Positions 33,857-44,037 of a stretch of DNA of 64,000 nucleotides are shown in pieces; within the stretch, counting starts at the first letter, position 1; every line of letters begins with the position of its first letter. The notes under the pieces were generated by a model. The model did no database searches. It saw only the letters and a program-made list of their open reading frames with translations, and was not told where the DNA came from. Source of the DNA: Fimenecus sp045595185 (GTDB lineage: Bacteria; Bacillota; Clostridia; Oscillospirales; Acutalibacteraceae); NCBI GenBank assembly GCA_045595185.1, contig JAZNZX010000038.1, forward strand, positions 1 through 64,000, read 5' to 3'. Both the position numbers and the translations under genes were made by a program.

Positions 33857-36800
33857 TACTCCTCTACCTCCGCACGTTCTGTTGTAGATTTTGTGATGAA
33901 TCCCTCTTCGTCCATTTCTTCAATTTTCTCAAAGAGAGGAAGAGCAGTACTCTTATACTTCTTAGGTACGAAATCATCATCACGACGAATACCAGTTATA
34001 ATCAGCTTATTACCTCTTGCGAAGAAACTCTTCTCAATAATCGTCTTAGTACCATCAGGATTCTTTCTACTAATCTGTCTATCCCACTTTGCGTACTGAT
34101 TCTTCCAAACCTTTACGTTTACAACCTGCATTGTAGGAGTTAAGAGAACTACTGTACTCTTATTCTTATCCTTATCAATAACAGTTCCGCAGATTCTTGA
34201 AATCTCATACATTCTAATTACGCCGCCGTCCTTTGTTGTGAACTCAGACGCAATTACCGGTTTTGGGTCAAGACTCTCAAAATCCACAATTCCATATGCT
34301 CTCTTGTTGAGATTTGTAAGTTCATGATTGTGGCAATATGTACCAAGAGCATCCATATCCCATTTATCAATCGAACCAAGAGCATACTTGTTACGAACAT
34401 CTTCAAAGAGACTTCTGTTCAACGCACTGAGGATTTCTTCCTGATTTGCTTTCATCCATGCTCTTACTGGATTCATTGCCTTATCATAGGTGTTATCCCA
34501 TGTTGACTGTTTAATTAGAGCGTGATTATCCTCACCATCAATTACCATATCTACAAGCACATCGGTGTCATAATTCTCCATAAAGAATCTCATTGCGATA
34601 TGGTTGAGATAATAATAATCTCCCTGCTTAAACTTTCTGATATACTTAGTGAAGTTATAAACTTTTGCTTCAAATGACAGCTCTTCTGGAATGAGTTGTT
34701 TATTATACAACATTGTCATATTCTGCAAAGTGATACGCTTTTTCTTATCTGCAATAAGTTCAAGATAAGAATTCATTGTGTTCTCTCTGTCGCCATAAAT
34801 ATTATCAAATGCACCCGCCTTAATTAAGGAAACCATTTGAGTTTTATTAACCTTAACCTTATTAGTAAAATCTTCAAGAGAAGTATAAGGACGATTCTCC
34901 ATAATTTCATAAACAAGACTTGTGCCGATTCTGTCAATACCCTTTAAACCATAAATAATTGCATTACGTTCTGCATCTGGCTTAAAGATGAGGTCTGATT
35001 TATTGATGTCTGGCGGCAAAACATTAATGCCTGCCTTTTTAGACTTACCAAGAGCAACACTAATCTTACCATAGTTAACGCTCTTGTTCTTATATTTCTT
35101 ATTAACTGCTTCAATGAGGTCATCTTCGTCAATTTCCTCAATATCCTGCTCTGCCATTTCTTCCAGCTCCTTGTCCACATCTTCTGTGTCAAGTAAATCT
35201 GCACCGCCGGCATTTGTAATCAAGCAAGCACAATTCCAATAAATATCAGAATATGTTGTTGCAAGATAAAGAGTCTGAATACCAACGAATGAGTAAGCAA
35301 GAGCATGAGGCTTTGCAAATGAGTATCCCATCTGAGGACCCATTGTTGTCTTCCATACATATTCGCCAAATCTCTTTGTTGGACAAGCATTTACAAACTT
35401 TTCGTGAAGAGCAGGAATCTGGTCCATCTTCTTCTTTGCAACTATCTTTCTTGTCGCATTCGCTTCTGAAAGACTAAAGTTTGCAATCTTTTCGTCCATA
35501 CAGATTTCCATCATATCCTCCTGTGAAGAAGGAACTCCACAGTTAGGAAGATAATATGGTTCAAGAGTTTTAATTTGTTCTTCTGTAAGACCAGCATCTT
35601 TTGCCTCCATATACCATGCTCTCATATCTTCCTTAAGACGGCAATATCTGTCAAGAGGTCTTTCCTCTCCAGGTTCTCCCATAAGTCTCATCAACGCATT
35701 TGCGTTAAGCATATCAGTAGGATTCTGCGGCTTAACCTGTTTTGCAGTTGCAAGACCAACACCTGTACTGAACTGGAATACATCAAGAACCGTACCGTTG
35801 CTAAGTGCGTCCCAAATCTTCTGATTGTTAAGGTCAAGAACGTCAGGATGAAGATACTTATTATAAACCTGTCTTAAATTCAAAGTTGGGTCAATTAAAT
35901 TATCCTTCTGAAGTAAGCTAATTGCAATTGTAAGTTTGTCACAAATTTCAGTTACAAGGAAGTCATACTTAACGTCTCCAAGTTCCTCTGCTTCATGAAG
36001 AGAATACTGTGTTGTCAAATCTCCATTCGGGCTTCTCATAATTGCTCCAGTTTCAAATGGAGAATCATTATAAAGAATAACACCCGATGCGTGCTGCCCT
36101 CTCTTATTTACAAGACCATCAATAGACTCGATGATTTCAAGAAGACCTGGATACTTGTCAAGCTCATTTACCAACGCTGTGATGGGAGCTCTACCCTTTT
36201 CCTCATTACCATAAACGGCATCATGAATTGACCAGAGGAATCCACGCTCTTGAGGAATAAGTGAACTAAGATATTGTGCTGTATCTGTATCAATACCATC
36301 AGGATACCACTCTGAACGATAACCACGACAAGCCGCGGCAATTGCAGAACGAGTACCTTCTGTACCATAAGTACAAACCTGAATAACGTTGAGCTCTCCA
36401 CGCTCCTTACGAAGGGCGGCGAAAACAGCAGCTCTCTTTGAAGGAGTAAGGTCAATATCAATATCAGGAAGCTCTACACGCTCTTCATTAAGGAAACGCC
36501 AATACTTAAGTCCCCACTTCAACGGGTCAAGCTGAGTTATACCGAGAAGATAGTTACTTAAGAAACAAACTGCTGAACCACGTCCAGGACCTACGATTGA
36601 ACCACAATCCCAGAACAAGTTAATCATATGCTGGAAAGTATTGAAATACTCATACAAACAGTTACCGAGTTTCTCTCCAACTACTTTAATTACTCTTGCT
36701 TCTGTTTCAAGAGCAATCATATACTCTTCTTTTCCAAAGAGTCCTTTATCAATCATACTGAGTAAACATTCTGTTACCCAATACTTTTCCTGTACATTAT

Positions 36801-37836
36801 CGCTCTGAATAAGTTGTGTAAGTACCGGACAGTCATCCGCCCAAACCCAGTTCGGAGTTACTGGGCAATCCTTTGACACAACTTCAACTCTCGGAATAAT
36901 TGGCTTTCTGAAAATTTCATAAGTACCAATCTTATCATAAATTTCCATTGAATTTGCACAAAACTCTGCGAACTCTTCCTCGGAGAAAGTCATACTAAGA
37001 TTTCCGTATGTTTCCTCATTATCCATCATATGAGCGAAAGTATAGAAGCCATCAACCTCACGCTCACCGTCTTTTGAGTTAAGATAAGCCTTATGAACAG
37101 GACGCTCCTTTGCAGTAAGATAATGTGCGTCAGAACCGATTACCATTTTAATGTTGTAATACTTTGCAATATTCTTTACTCTTGCATTAAACTTAATCTG
37201 GTCTTTCGTATCTGCCGCAGCAATTTCAATGTAGAAATCTTCTCCAAACAGATTGAGATTCCATTTGATAAAATTATCAATTTCAATTTTCCAAAAACGA
37301 ATTGCAGTTTCATCATTTGCCTACTCTGCCTTAATCAATTCTGCCACGAAATGAGGAAGCTCACCACCAAGACAAGCAGTAGTTGCAATCAAAGTATTCG
37401 GATACTTCTTAACAATTTCCTCAAGTTCCTTCTTTTCTGTTGGAACTCTCATTAAGCCGCGAGAACTGAAACCATTATACCAAGCGATTGAACTCAACTC
37501 TCTTAATGCACGGTGTCCTTCAGTGTTCTTTGCAATCAGAATGTAGTGCCAATATCTTTCAATATTAGTTCTATCATTAACAAGATAAATCTCATTACCA
37601 CAAGCACACTTAAAGTCTTCAGGAATTTTACCTGCCTTTTTAAGTTCCTTTTCACACTTCAACCATTCTACATGACCTGCAACGGTCTCATGGTCTGTAA
37701 GTGCAATACCAGACATTCCCAGCTCATACGCCTTTAGAATCATATCCTTCGGACGATTGATAGAGTCAATCAATCTAAAGTTAGAAAACATACTATGAGA
37801 ATGGTCGTCAAATCTTTTAAGTGTCTTTAAATCCAT
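33856..37836 (-). CDS. dnaE: DNA polymerase III alpha subunit (C family) with one in-frame TAG
   Basis: The ATG follows GGAGGTATATT, and TAA ends the gene. Reading TAG codon 172 (37321-37323) as Gln joins an N-terminal PHP domain (FDDHSHSMFSN, then GIALTDHETVAGHVEW) to the rest of a 1326-residue protein. The remaining PHP motif GSDAHY is at ~234. The polymerase core has GPGRGSAVCFLSNYLLG, and the catalytic PDIDIDL lies at ~457-463. The conserved KRGQHASGVILYND, the finger-like FAKPHALAYSFVGIQTLYL, and a helix-hairpin-helix-like GLKGIDRIGTSLVYEI follow. It lacks the inserted exonuclease of PolC, so it is DnaE-like. It is the replicative polymerase of the phage. TAG placement means only a short PHP fragment would be made without suppression. 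Confidence 0.95.
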
Positions 37837-37913
37837 AATATACCTCCAATCAGTATCGCCGAGTATTTATACAGGGATACTCATTATTTATATATTTCTT
37901 ACTTTCTATAATA

Positions 37914-37942
37914 ATTATACCATATTTTAACAAAAAAGTCAA
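37914..37942 (-). promoter_or_regulatory. Early-type promoter for the polymerase gene
   Basis: On the minus strand, TTGACT (37942-37937) and TATAAT (37919-37914) are 17 bases apart with extended -10 TGG. Its -35 box lies in the 3' arm and T-tract of a terminator hairpin. Confidence 0.9.
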
Positions 37943-37962
37943 GACTTTTTAGCCTTGACTTT
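37931..37962 (-). terminator. Terminator overlapping the next promoter's -35 box
   Basis: AAAGTCAAG and CTTGACTTT (37954-37962 and 37935-37943) form a 9 bp stem with a 10-base loop. On the minus strand a run of T follows. The CTTGACTTTTTT arm also supplies TTGACT. Confidence 0.75.
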
Positions 37963-37967
37963 CCTTA

Positions 37968-38087
37968 TCACTGTTTCTTCTTCTTTTCGCGCTCTTTCTG
38001 GATTTCCTTGTTGCGGCGATTCATATCGTCCTTCATCTTATCAATCTTCTTTTTGTAGTTCTCCTTCTCGTCCATGTGGAACTTCAT
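37968..38087 (-). CDS. Very small Lys-rich helical protein (39 aa)
   Basis: The ATG is preceded by GGAGGGATATATC, and TGA ends it just before the terminator hairpin. The 39 residues are almost all charged (KENYKKKIDKMKDDMNRRN, KEREKKKKQ), predicting a single basic helix. Its 5' end overlaps the 3' end of the upstream gene by 47 bases in another frame. The strong ribosome site within the upstream gene supports it as real. It may bind nucleic acid; the function is unknown. Confidence 0.6.
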   Translation of the reverse strand: MKFHMDEKENYKKKIDKMKDDMNRRNKEIQKEREKKKKQ

Positions 38088-38232
38088 TGATATATCCCTC
38101 CAATTTATCTTTAATAGCTTGCATTATCTCGTATTCCAAGATATTTGTCTGTCTACGAATGGACTCTTCGAAGCTTATCTCACCAGCTAAGCCGCGGCAA
38201 ACTTCGTCCATTAGTCCTTGTCCTTTTACCAT
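38041..38232 (-). CDS. Small helical protein (up to 63 aa)
   Basis: The frame starts at an ATG that overlaps the TAA of the gene before it, or at the ATG seven codons later, which has AAGGACAAGG upstream. It ends in TGA. The sequence (GEISFEESIRRQTNILEYEI) suggests a helical protein; no family is recognised. The last 47 bases overlap the next small gene. Confidence 0.55.
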   Translation of the reverse strand: MVKGQGLMDEVCRGLAGEISFEESIRRQTNILEYEIMQAIKDKLEGYINEVPHGREGELQKED

Positions 38233-38426
38233 TGCTTAACAAGGGTAACAATTACCCATTCGTCGATAATCTCGCCCTTAGACTTTTTATCTTTCTTGAC
38301 CATCTTGTAGGATTTGAGTTCATAACCTTCTACGTTTTCATCAGCCTTTGCCTTTTCGATAAGAGCTTTTGCTTCTGCTTCATCATTAACCCTCCACTCT
38401 TCGGTTCTCTTACAAAGTTCTCCCAT
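38226..38426 (-). CDS. Small conserved-looking protein of the replication block (66 aa)
   Basis: The ATG follows AAGGAGGAATAAAA, and the end is TAA. The product is Glu/Lys-rich with an N-terminal CKRTEEWRVNDEAEAKALIE segment. A basic KKDKKSKG turn is flanked by beta-like hydrophobic strands (IIDEWVIVTLVKQW). It lies in a tightly packed run of small genes after recJ. No family is recognised; it could be a small DNA-binding or regulatory protein. Confidence 0.65.
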   Translation of the reverse strand: MGELCKRTEEWRVNDEAEAKALIEKAKADENVEGYELKSYKMVKKDKKSKGEIIDEWVIVTLVKQW

Positions 38427-38428
38427 TT

Positions 38429-38623
38429 TTATTCCTCCTTATAATTCAAAGATACTGGACCTTTATAACCAATATCAATCCATTCTTGTTTTACTGGGTC
38501 AAAAAACCTAACATTAGTTATGTCTTTAATGACAAAACTTGTTTTATCGTCAACGTCGAGGTGGGCTTCATATTGCCCACCTTTTCCGACTGTCATTTCA
38601 ACTATATCTTTATCAGAAGTCAT
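38429..38623 (-). CDS. Small beta-rich protein (64 aa)
   Basis: The ATG lies inside the last codons of recJ (11-base overlap), and the gene ends in TAA, giving 64 residues. The segment KGGQYEAHLDVDDKTSFVIK suggests a small beta barrel or sheet. The next start is placed right after its stop, indicating translational coupling. The function is unknown. Confidence 0.65.
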   Translation of the reverse strand: MTSDKDIVEMTVGKGGQYEAHLDVDDKTSFVIKDITNVRFFDPVKQEWIDIGYKGPVSLNYKEE

Positions 38624-40445
38624 AGATAGAACTCTCCTTTATTTCGATTTCATCAACATAAATCTGTGGAGTAACTCTATTGCCCCATGTATTAATATTT
38701 GCTCTGCCGGCGCAAGTAATGTTAAGAGTATCACCAGGAGTTTCAAAAATCTGGTCAATGATACTTTGTGCCTTGAAAATCATATATGTCATACCATTGA
38801 ATACAAATTTAACAGTATCTTTCTTTGAGCCGATTGTCTGAATTTGAGACTTAGGAATTGTGATATTCTCAACAATAATAACTGGCTCATCATTTGTCTG
38901 TCCCCACAACTTCTGCTGTGCGCCGATATCAAGAACAAGAGGAGTAATTTCTGAATAGTTACCCTGAATAACAAAATCTGCTTCATAGAATCCTTCATTG
39001 AAGTCAATGTTAGCAAGTTTTGTATTTGCATACTCACACAGTTTGTCAATATCACTATTCTTAATACTGAAGCCAGCGGCGTTCGCATGACCTTCAACAA
39101 AGTCCATGTAGTTACTATCCTTAAGGAATCCCTTAAAGTCTTTCAACTCACTTTCTTCTCTACCTCTGATAGAACCCTTCAAGTAACCGTCAGGACTTAT
39201 TCTACCGAGCATTGTGGGCTTTTTATACTTTGCGGCAATACCCATTGCAATCAGACCAGTAAGGTTATTTGAAACGCTGAGGTCGTCAGCATTAAGGATA
39301 AGAATTTTATTTTCATCAAGACAATTATTGCTAATCTGAATATCAAGTAGCTCAATTGCTTTATCCTTCTCTCTGTTCTGTCTTGAACGAGCATTTACGC
39401 AGTTGCGAGTTACCTATTCTGCAACAGTCTCCATTTCACCTTTTGCTCCTCGCTTTGTTGAAGGAATTACTTTATCACCATCAATAAAGCCTTCAAAGAG
39501 CTGCTCTTTCTCACTTTGTGTGCCAACACGAATAAGAGCGTTGATAAGCGGAGTTACATAGAAAGCAACCTTAATCTGTGTAACATCTCCACTATTATAG
39601 TAAGAGTCATTCCAGTCTGCTTCATAAATACCGAACATTGAATAACACTGTTTCTTCACAATCGCACGGAATAAACTGTTCTGAATATCTGAAAGACCAT
39701 AGTCACAAATGTAACGGTTCTCTGGTGTCTGCATATTCATCATATCACTGATTTCACCAAGAGCAACGAGGTCAAGGTATCGGTCAAAGATAGGGTCAAT
39801 GAAAGCCTCTTCTTCCTTACTCTCAGGAGAATCTTCCCAACGGTAATAATCGAAGAAGTTAATAAACTTATAAACAACACCGACACCGCTCAACGCCTTG
39901 TTCTCATAATCATTTGACAGCTAATTGTTAATAACAACTGCGTCCTCACTATAATGGTCTGCATCATGGTGGTCAAGAACAAGAATATCATAGCCCATCT
40001 CATGAAGCTGTTTATGCTCATCATAATCATTTGAGGAACTATCAGGAAGGATAATTAAATCACAAATCTTATTGTGAACCAATTCATCCATGACTGAGCG
40101 CAGACCATGCTCTTTTCCTTCAGGAATGTGATAGGTAATTTCAACATCAGGATATTTGTTTTTCAAAAAATCATTAAAATAATTGATAAACAAAGCAGAA
40201 GATGTGAAACCATCAACATCGCAGTCAACATAAAGACGAATACGACTTCCGTTCTTCAAATGCTTTAACAGTAACTTTGCTCCCTCTTCCATGTGGTCAA
40301 GACCAAGTGGGTCAAGAAGATTATCGAAAGTAGGCTTAAAATACCAATCAGTATTTTCTCCTTCTTTCAAGATACCTCTGTCAATAAGTAAATTGTGACT
40401 GAAATCCTGAGTAATATCCTTACTTGTTTTTCTAATATACTTCAT
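38613..40445 (-). CDS. recJ: RecJ-like single-strand exonuclease (two in-frame TAG)
   Basis: The gene runs from ATG at 40445 to TGA, 610 residues, with TAG at codons 175 (39921-39923) and 344 (39414-39416). The DHH-superfamily motifs are visible: LYVDCDVDGFTSSALFINYF at ~60-80, VLDHHDADHY at ~160, and VNARSRQNREK followed by ILILNADDL at ~350-380. A DHHA1-type GHANAAGFSI lies at ~453. It should be a 5'-3' single-strand DNA exonuclease, acting in recombination or in processing lagging-strand ends. It is co-transcribed with primase and helicase, the next genes upstream. Each TAG separates conserved segments, so truncated products would be inactive. Confidence 0.9.
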
Positions 40446-40446
40446 T

Positions 40447-41505
40447 TTATAACCAGACTCCTTTTGATATTAATTTAGTTGCTACTTCTGGTCCGCAGTC
40501 AAAAGGAGACTGCTTCAGTTTTAGTAGATTACTATTATCATAAACAAAACCCATTGTGCAGTAGTTTTTATATTTCTCACAAATACCTTTTAACTTTGCG
40601 AAATATTTCTCTTTCTCTTCCCAAGTCTTACCTTCTTTATCAAAAGCTATCAAAACCCTTTCTGCTCCACATTTGATTAATAAATCAAGCTGATATTTAT
40701 GAAATGTACTACCACAGGCGGCGACAACTATATTTTTATCTTGTCCAAACATTGTTGAATACTGCAAACAACTTTTCTCGGACTCTGCAACAATCGCCGT
40801 TTTATATTTCTTTATATTCTCTCTTACAAAATTCAGTCCATAAAGATTAAACTGAAGAGGATGATTATACATCTTTCCTTCAATACACACTGGGCGATAT
40901 TTACCAAGTGCAATATCTTCATCATTAAGACTTCTTCCTCTTATTCCAATCAAGTTCCCTTCAATGTCATAATGAGGAATAATTATTTTGTTTTCGGGAA
41001 TTGAATAAAGAATATTATATATCTTCATTGCTTCTTCGCTAATTCCATCTTCTAACCACTCAACAGTAGGATAAAATGTATAAACATTCAATAATCCTTT
41101 ATTAAGAATAGGAATATTAACTTCAGCATTGTGATTTTCTTTAGTATAAATTGATTGGTATGGCTGGTAGAAAGATTCATATTCTTTTGCTCGACCAGCT
41201 CCTCCACCAATCTTTAAAACGATATCCTTGAAAAAATCATACTGAACATTTAATAACTCATATCGCTTTTTAAACATTTCAATAATATTGAAAGTGCAGC
41301 AGCATTCAGTATAACAATGAAAAGTATGAGTTTTAGGATAATAATACAACTTCATACTTGCATCGGCAGAATCATGATTATGACAAATTGTTGGGAAGAT
41401 TATTGCGTTTCCTTTTTCTTCGAATCTGTCTGCACCAAGTTTTGTCATTATATCAATGATTTCTTCATTAGTCAGACTATTCATCAAGTCTTTTAAATCG
41501 CTCAC
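40447..41505 (-). CDS. dnaG: DnaG-type primase
   Basis: The gene has 352 residues and no in-frame TAG, and it ends in TAA. Residues 41-68 hold a zinc-binding pattern (CHNH near 41-44, FHCYTECC near 63-69) like the CHC2-type finger of bacterial primases. A TOPRIM domain follows around residues 235-300, with Glu in TAIVAESEKSCLQY and Asp in VLIAFDKEGKTWEEK. It synthesises RNA primers for the lagging strand. It is shorter than bacterial DnaG because the C-terminal helicase-binding domain is missing. It lies one gene after DnaB, with which it would work. Confidence 0.9.
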   Translation of the reverse strand: MSDLKDLMNSLTNEEIIDIMTKLGADRFEEKGNAIIFPTICHNHDSADASMKLYYYPKTHTFHCYTECCCTFNIIEMFKKRYELLNVQYDFFKDIVLKIGGGAGRAKEYESFYQPYQSIYTKENHNAEVNIPILNKGLLNVYTFYPTVEWLEDGISEEAMKIYNILYSIPENKIIIPHYDIEGNLIGIRGRSLNDEDIALGKYRPVCIEGKMYNHPLQFNLYGLNFVRENIKKYKTAIVAESEKSCLQYSTMFGQDKNIVVAACGSTFHKYQLDLLIKCGAERVLIAFDKEGKTWEEKEKYFAKLKGICEKYKNYCTMGFVYDNSNLLKLKQSPFDCGPEVATKLISKGVWL

Positions 41506-41516
41506 TTAATCACTCC

Positions 41517-43223
41517 TTAAAAGGTCAAAAAATCAGAAAAATCTTTTTCGCTTAATCTTCTCTTATTATCTTCATCATCTTCAAACGCCGCGGCGGAATC
41601 AACAACCAAATCTTCTGGCTTAATATCCGAAGTGGAATAAAATTCTTCATAAACACTATCTGATACAATTCCTTCATTGTAAAGGTCACACAGCTCAGTA
41701 AAATCTCCATATGTTGTCGAATCAAACTGAACAACCTGAAACTCTTTAATCGGTTTCATATCAACTGTTGTTACGAATAAATCTTCCTTGCGGCAACAGC
41801 CCAAATCATTTCTGGACCAAACTCTTACCATATTCCATCTGCCACGACGATTCTTATAAATGTCTGTAACAAGATTAGGAACAAATGAGAATGAACCGGA
41901 AAATCCTGCAAGTTCCTGCAATTCTGCCTTAGTTGGACGAGACATAACACAAGCAAAGTCTGCAAGGTTGACAATCGCCTTTGAACCTTGAACATTCTTA
42001 AAATCTCTAAATCCGCCCTTCTCATCGTCATCATTACTAACCTGTGTTGAAGTCATAATGAAAGCGTTAAGTTCAACGGCAAGATTCTTCAATGTTGTTG
42101 TGAACAATCTAAGACAAACATCTTCACGAAGTTTTAAGTCACGATACTCATTAAGCATAGCAGGAGAAGAGAAGATATAATCATAGAAAATATTCTCAAC
42201 ACCATGCTGAATATTATATCTTCTGAACAAATTTTTTACGGCTGAAGCACAAGGGTCTGGAATATGAGCAAATAACATATTCCCTTCATACTTCTTCATG
42301 ATGTCGATTGCCTGCTGAATACGAGGCATTTCCTTCTCACCATATGTACCGTACAAGAAAATTTCTTCATTATATCCTGTAAGATATGCGAGTATCATAG
42401 TTTTGATTTCATCAGGGTCTTGCTCTGTCATTACATACAGAACTTTTTCACAACTACCTGTTGAAACCCATTTATTTTTCTTTCTATCGAAACGAATCGG
42501 ATATGCAATGTTACAAGCGTCTCCAACCATTGAACGAGTTTTACCAACACCAGAACCTGCTGAACGAATATAAAGCTTACCTTTTCTTCCGCCGCGAGTT
42601 ATAGAGTTGATAATATCGCCTTGAAGTTTACAACCAATTTCTGGCTTCTGCTGTAAGTCAATAATAAGCTGTTCAATACCATCAACAGCCTTTGACTCCT
42701 CAACCACGCTCTTTAATACAAATTTGCTTTCATAACTATTGAGTTCCATTTTCAGTTTATTGAGAATGTCCTCAACACTCATTCGTTCAAATCTTTCATT
42801 AATTTCTGCATAGTTTGGATTGAGAATATCTTCACAATAAATGTCACTGATATCTCTACCGCTATCTTTTTGCAAATCCTTTAAGAAGTTTAACTTCTTA
42901 AACTTGTTATAGTAGTAATTAAAGTTTGCTGGCTCCCCTGCCGTCTCACAATCCTGCAAATAAACTTCGCCGTTTTCTTTTTCCATCAGTTCGGCGGCGA
43001 GAGCATTTCCTTTCAAATAATTGATAATATCAACGGAACGAATATTACTTGCTCCATCTCCATTATTATACAAGTTGTTAATCGCAGAAAAGATAAACTT
43101 ATCAAGTGAAGTTGGAAAATCACTTAATTCAAATCTATACTTATCTACGTCGTTTAAAAAATCTGGACGATTCATCAATCCGCCAAGAATTTGAATTACC
43201 GTATGGCGGTCAATTTTTATCAT
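41517..43223 (-). CDS. dnaB: Replicative DNA helicase (DnaB-like)
   Basis: ATG overlaps the preceding TGA (ATGA), indicating coupling. There are 568 residues and no in-frame TAG. The N-terminal ~150 residues resemble the DnaB collar. The Walker A GSGVGKT is at ~223-229, and the Walker B-like hydrophobic/acidic segment FYDYIFSS at ~335. Conserved IMTSTQVSN lies at ~385, and a possible arginine-finger region (YKNRRGRWN) at ~455. It would unwind the fork ahead of the DnaE polymerase. The acidic C-terminal tail (EDDEDNKRRL) may contact SSB or primase. Confidence 0.92.
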   Translation of the reverse strand: MIKIDRHTVIQILGGLMNRPDFLNDVDKYRFELSDFPTSLDKFIFSAINNLYNNGDGASNIRSVDIINYLKGNALAAELMEKENGEVYLQDCETAGEPANFNYYYNKFKKLNFLKDLQKDSGRDISDIYCEDILNPNYAEINERFERMSVEDILNKLKMELNSYESKFVLKSVVEESKAVDGIEQLIIDLQQKPEIGCKLQGDIINSITRGGRKGKLYIRSAGSGVGKTRSMVGDACNIAYPIRFDRKKNKWVSTGSCEKVLYVMTEQDPDEIKTMILAYLTGYNEEIFLYGTYGEKEMPRIQQAIDIMKKYEGNMLFAHIPDPCASAVKNLFRRYNIQHGVENIFYDYIFSSPAMLNEYRDLKLREDVCLRLFTTTLKNLAVELNAFIMTSTQVSNDDDEKGGFRDFKNVQGSKAIVNLADFACVMSRPTKAELQELAGFSGSFSFVPNLVTDIYKNRRGRWNMVRVWSRNDLGCCRKEDLFVTTVDMKPIKEFQVVQFDSTTYGDFTELCDLYNEGIVSDSVYEEFYSTSDIKPEDLVVDSAAAFEDDEDNKRRLSEKDFSDFLTF

Positions 43224-43939
43224 TCAGCATCACCTACAATCTGGTCAAGGTCAATCATCTTCTTTTTCTTTTTCGTGCCAATATAATCACTGGGATTATA
43301 CTTGATTTCGATTCTGTCTTGCTCAAGCTGTTTCTCAATAGCTTCCTCAACCTCGATTCTTTTCCTTTCTTGACTTTTATAATATAGTGCCGCCTTGTCA
43401 TAAATATAAGGGATAATACCAATTGTCTTATATTTCTCCTGAACAGGATTCTTTTCAATCTCATAGAAATATTTCAACGTCAAAAGCTGAGACTTATAAT
43501 TCATTCCCATTCGATTGAATTTCATCATCTGAGTCACATTCCAATCACTTACTGGCTTTCCATCAATATCGGGACCGAATAAACGGTGAATATAAAACCA
43601 CAAAGCATCACGGTCATCATTCACTCTTTCCTTAAGTTTAAGATTTTCCTCACTAAGATGATTCTTAACTGTTGTTGGAGATATGCCAAGTTCTTTTGCG
43701 ACCTGCGCCATATTCTTACAACTCTTATAAAGTTCATTTATCTTTACAATCATTTCTTCATCGACTTTAACCCTTTTCTTGGTTACAACTTCGACTGGCG
43801 CACCATTATAAATTGTAAGATATTTATTAACTGAAGCTGCACTAATACCGAGTCGTCTGGCAACTTCTGCCTTACTTTTTACTTCCTCGTATAGAACAGG
43901 AATCTGTTCAATTATAGCTTCATCAATTTTCTTTCCCAT
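43220..43939 (-). CDS. Two-HTH DNA-binding protein next to helicase
   Basis: This is the first gene after the promoter at 43972, with 239 residues and no in-frame TAG. Two helix-turn-helix units are clear: SKAEVARRLGISAASVNKYL (about 23-42) and NMAQVAKELGISPTTVKNHL (about 78-97). The C-terminal half is helical and basic (KYNPSDYIGTKKKKK). It overlaps dnaB by four bases. Candidate roles are replication-origin binding, helicase loading or transcription control of this unit. The position favours replication initiation; no family is recognised with certainty. Confidence 0.72.
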   Translation of the reverse strand: MGKKIDEAIIEQIPVLYEEVKSKAEVARRLGISAASVNKYLTIYNGAPVEVVTKKRVKVDEEMIVKINELYKSCKNMAQVAKELGISPTTVKNHLSEENLKLKERVNDDRDALWFYIHRLFGPDIDGKPVSDWNVTQMMKFNRMGMNYKSQLLTLKYFYEIEKNPVQEKYKTIGIIPYIYDKAALYYKSQERKRIEVEEAIEKQLEQDRIEIKYNPSDYIGTKKKKKMIDLDQIVGDAE

Positions 43940-43971
43940 TGGCTATCACCCTTTTCTTAATCTCTATAATA

Positions 43972-44000
43972 ATTATACCACATTTTAATTCAGAAGTCAA
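43972..44000 (-). promoter_or_regulatory. Early-type promoter for the dnaB-primase-recJ unit
   Basis: On the minus strand, TTGACT (44000-43995) and TATAAT (43977-43972) are 17 bases apart with extended -10 TGG. It follows directly on the terminator of the phoH-like gene. Confidence 0.9.
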
Positions 44001-44003
44001 GAA

Positions 44004-44033
44004 TTAAAATGAGAACGGCGGCATGAAGCCGCC
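44004..44033 (-). terminator. Terminator after the PIN-PhoH gene
   Basis: GGCGGC (44033-44028 on the minus strand) pairs with GCCGCC (44022-44017) around a 5-base loop, followed by a T-rich stretch and then the next -35 box. Confidence 0.75.
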
Positions 44034-44037
44034 ATCC

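Noticed and set aside
35253..35477. Plus-strand open frames within the polymerase gene
   Set aside because: No ribosome site, no codon bias and no recognisable motif; they mirror the polymerase coding frame.
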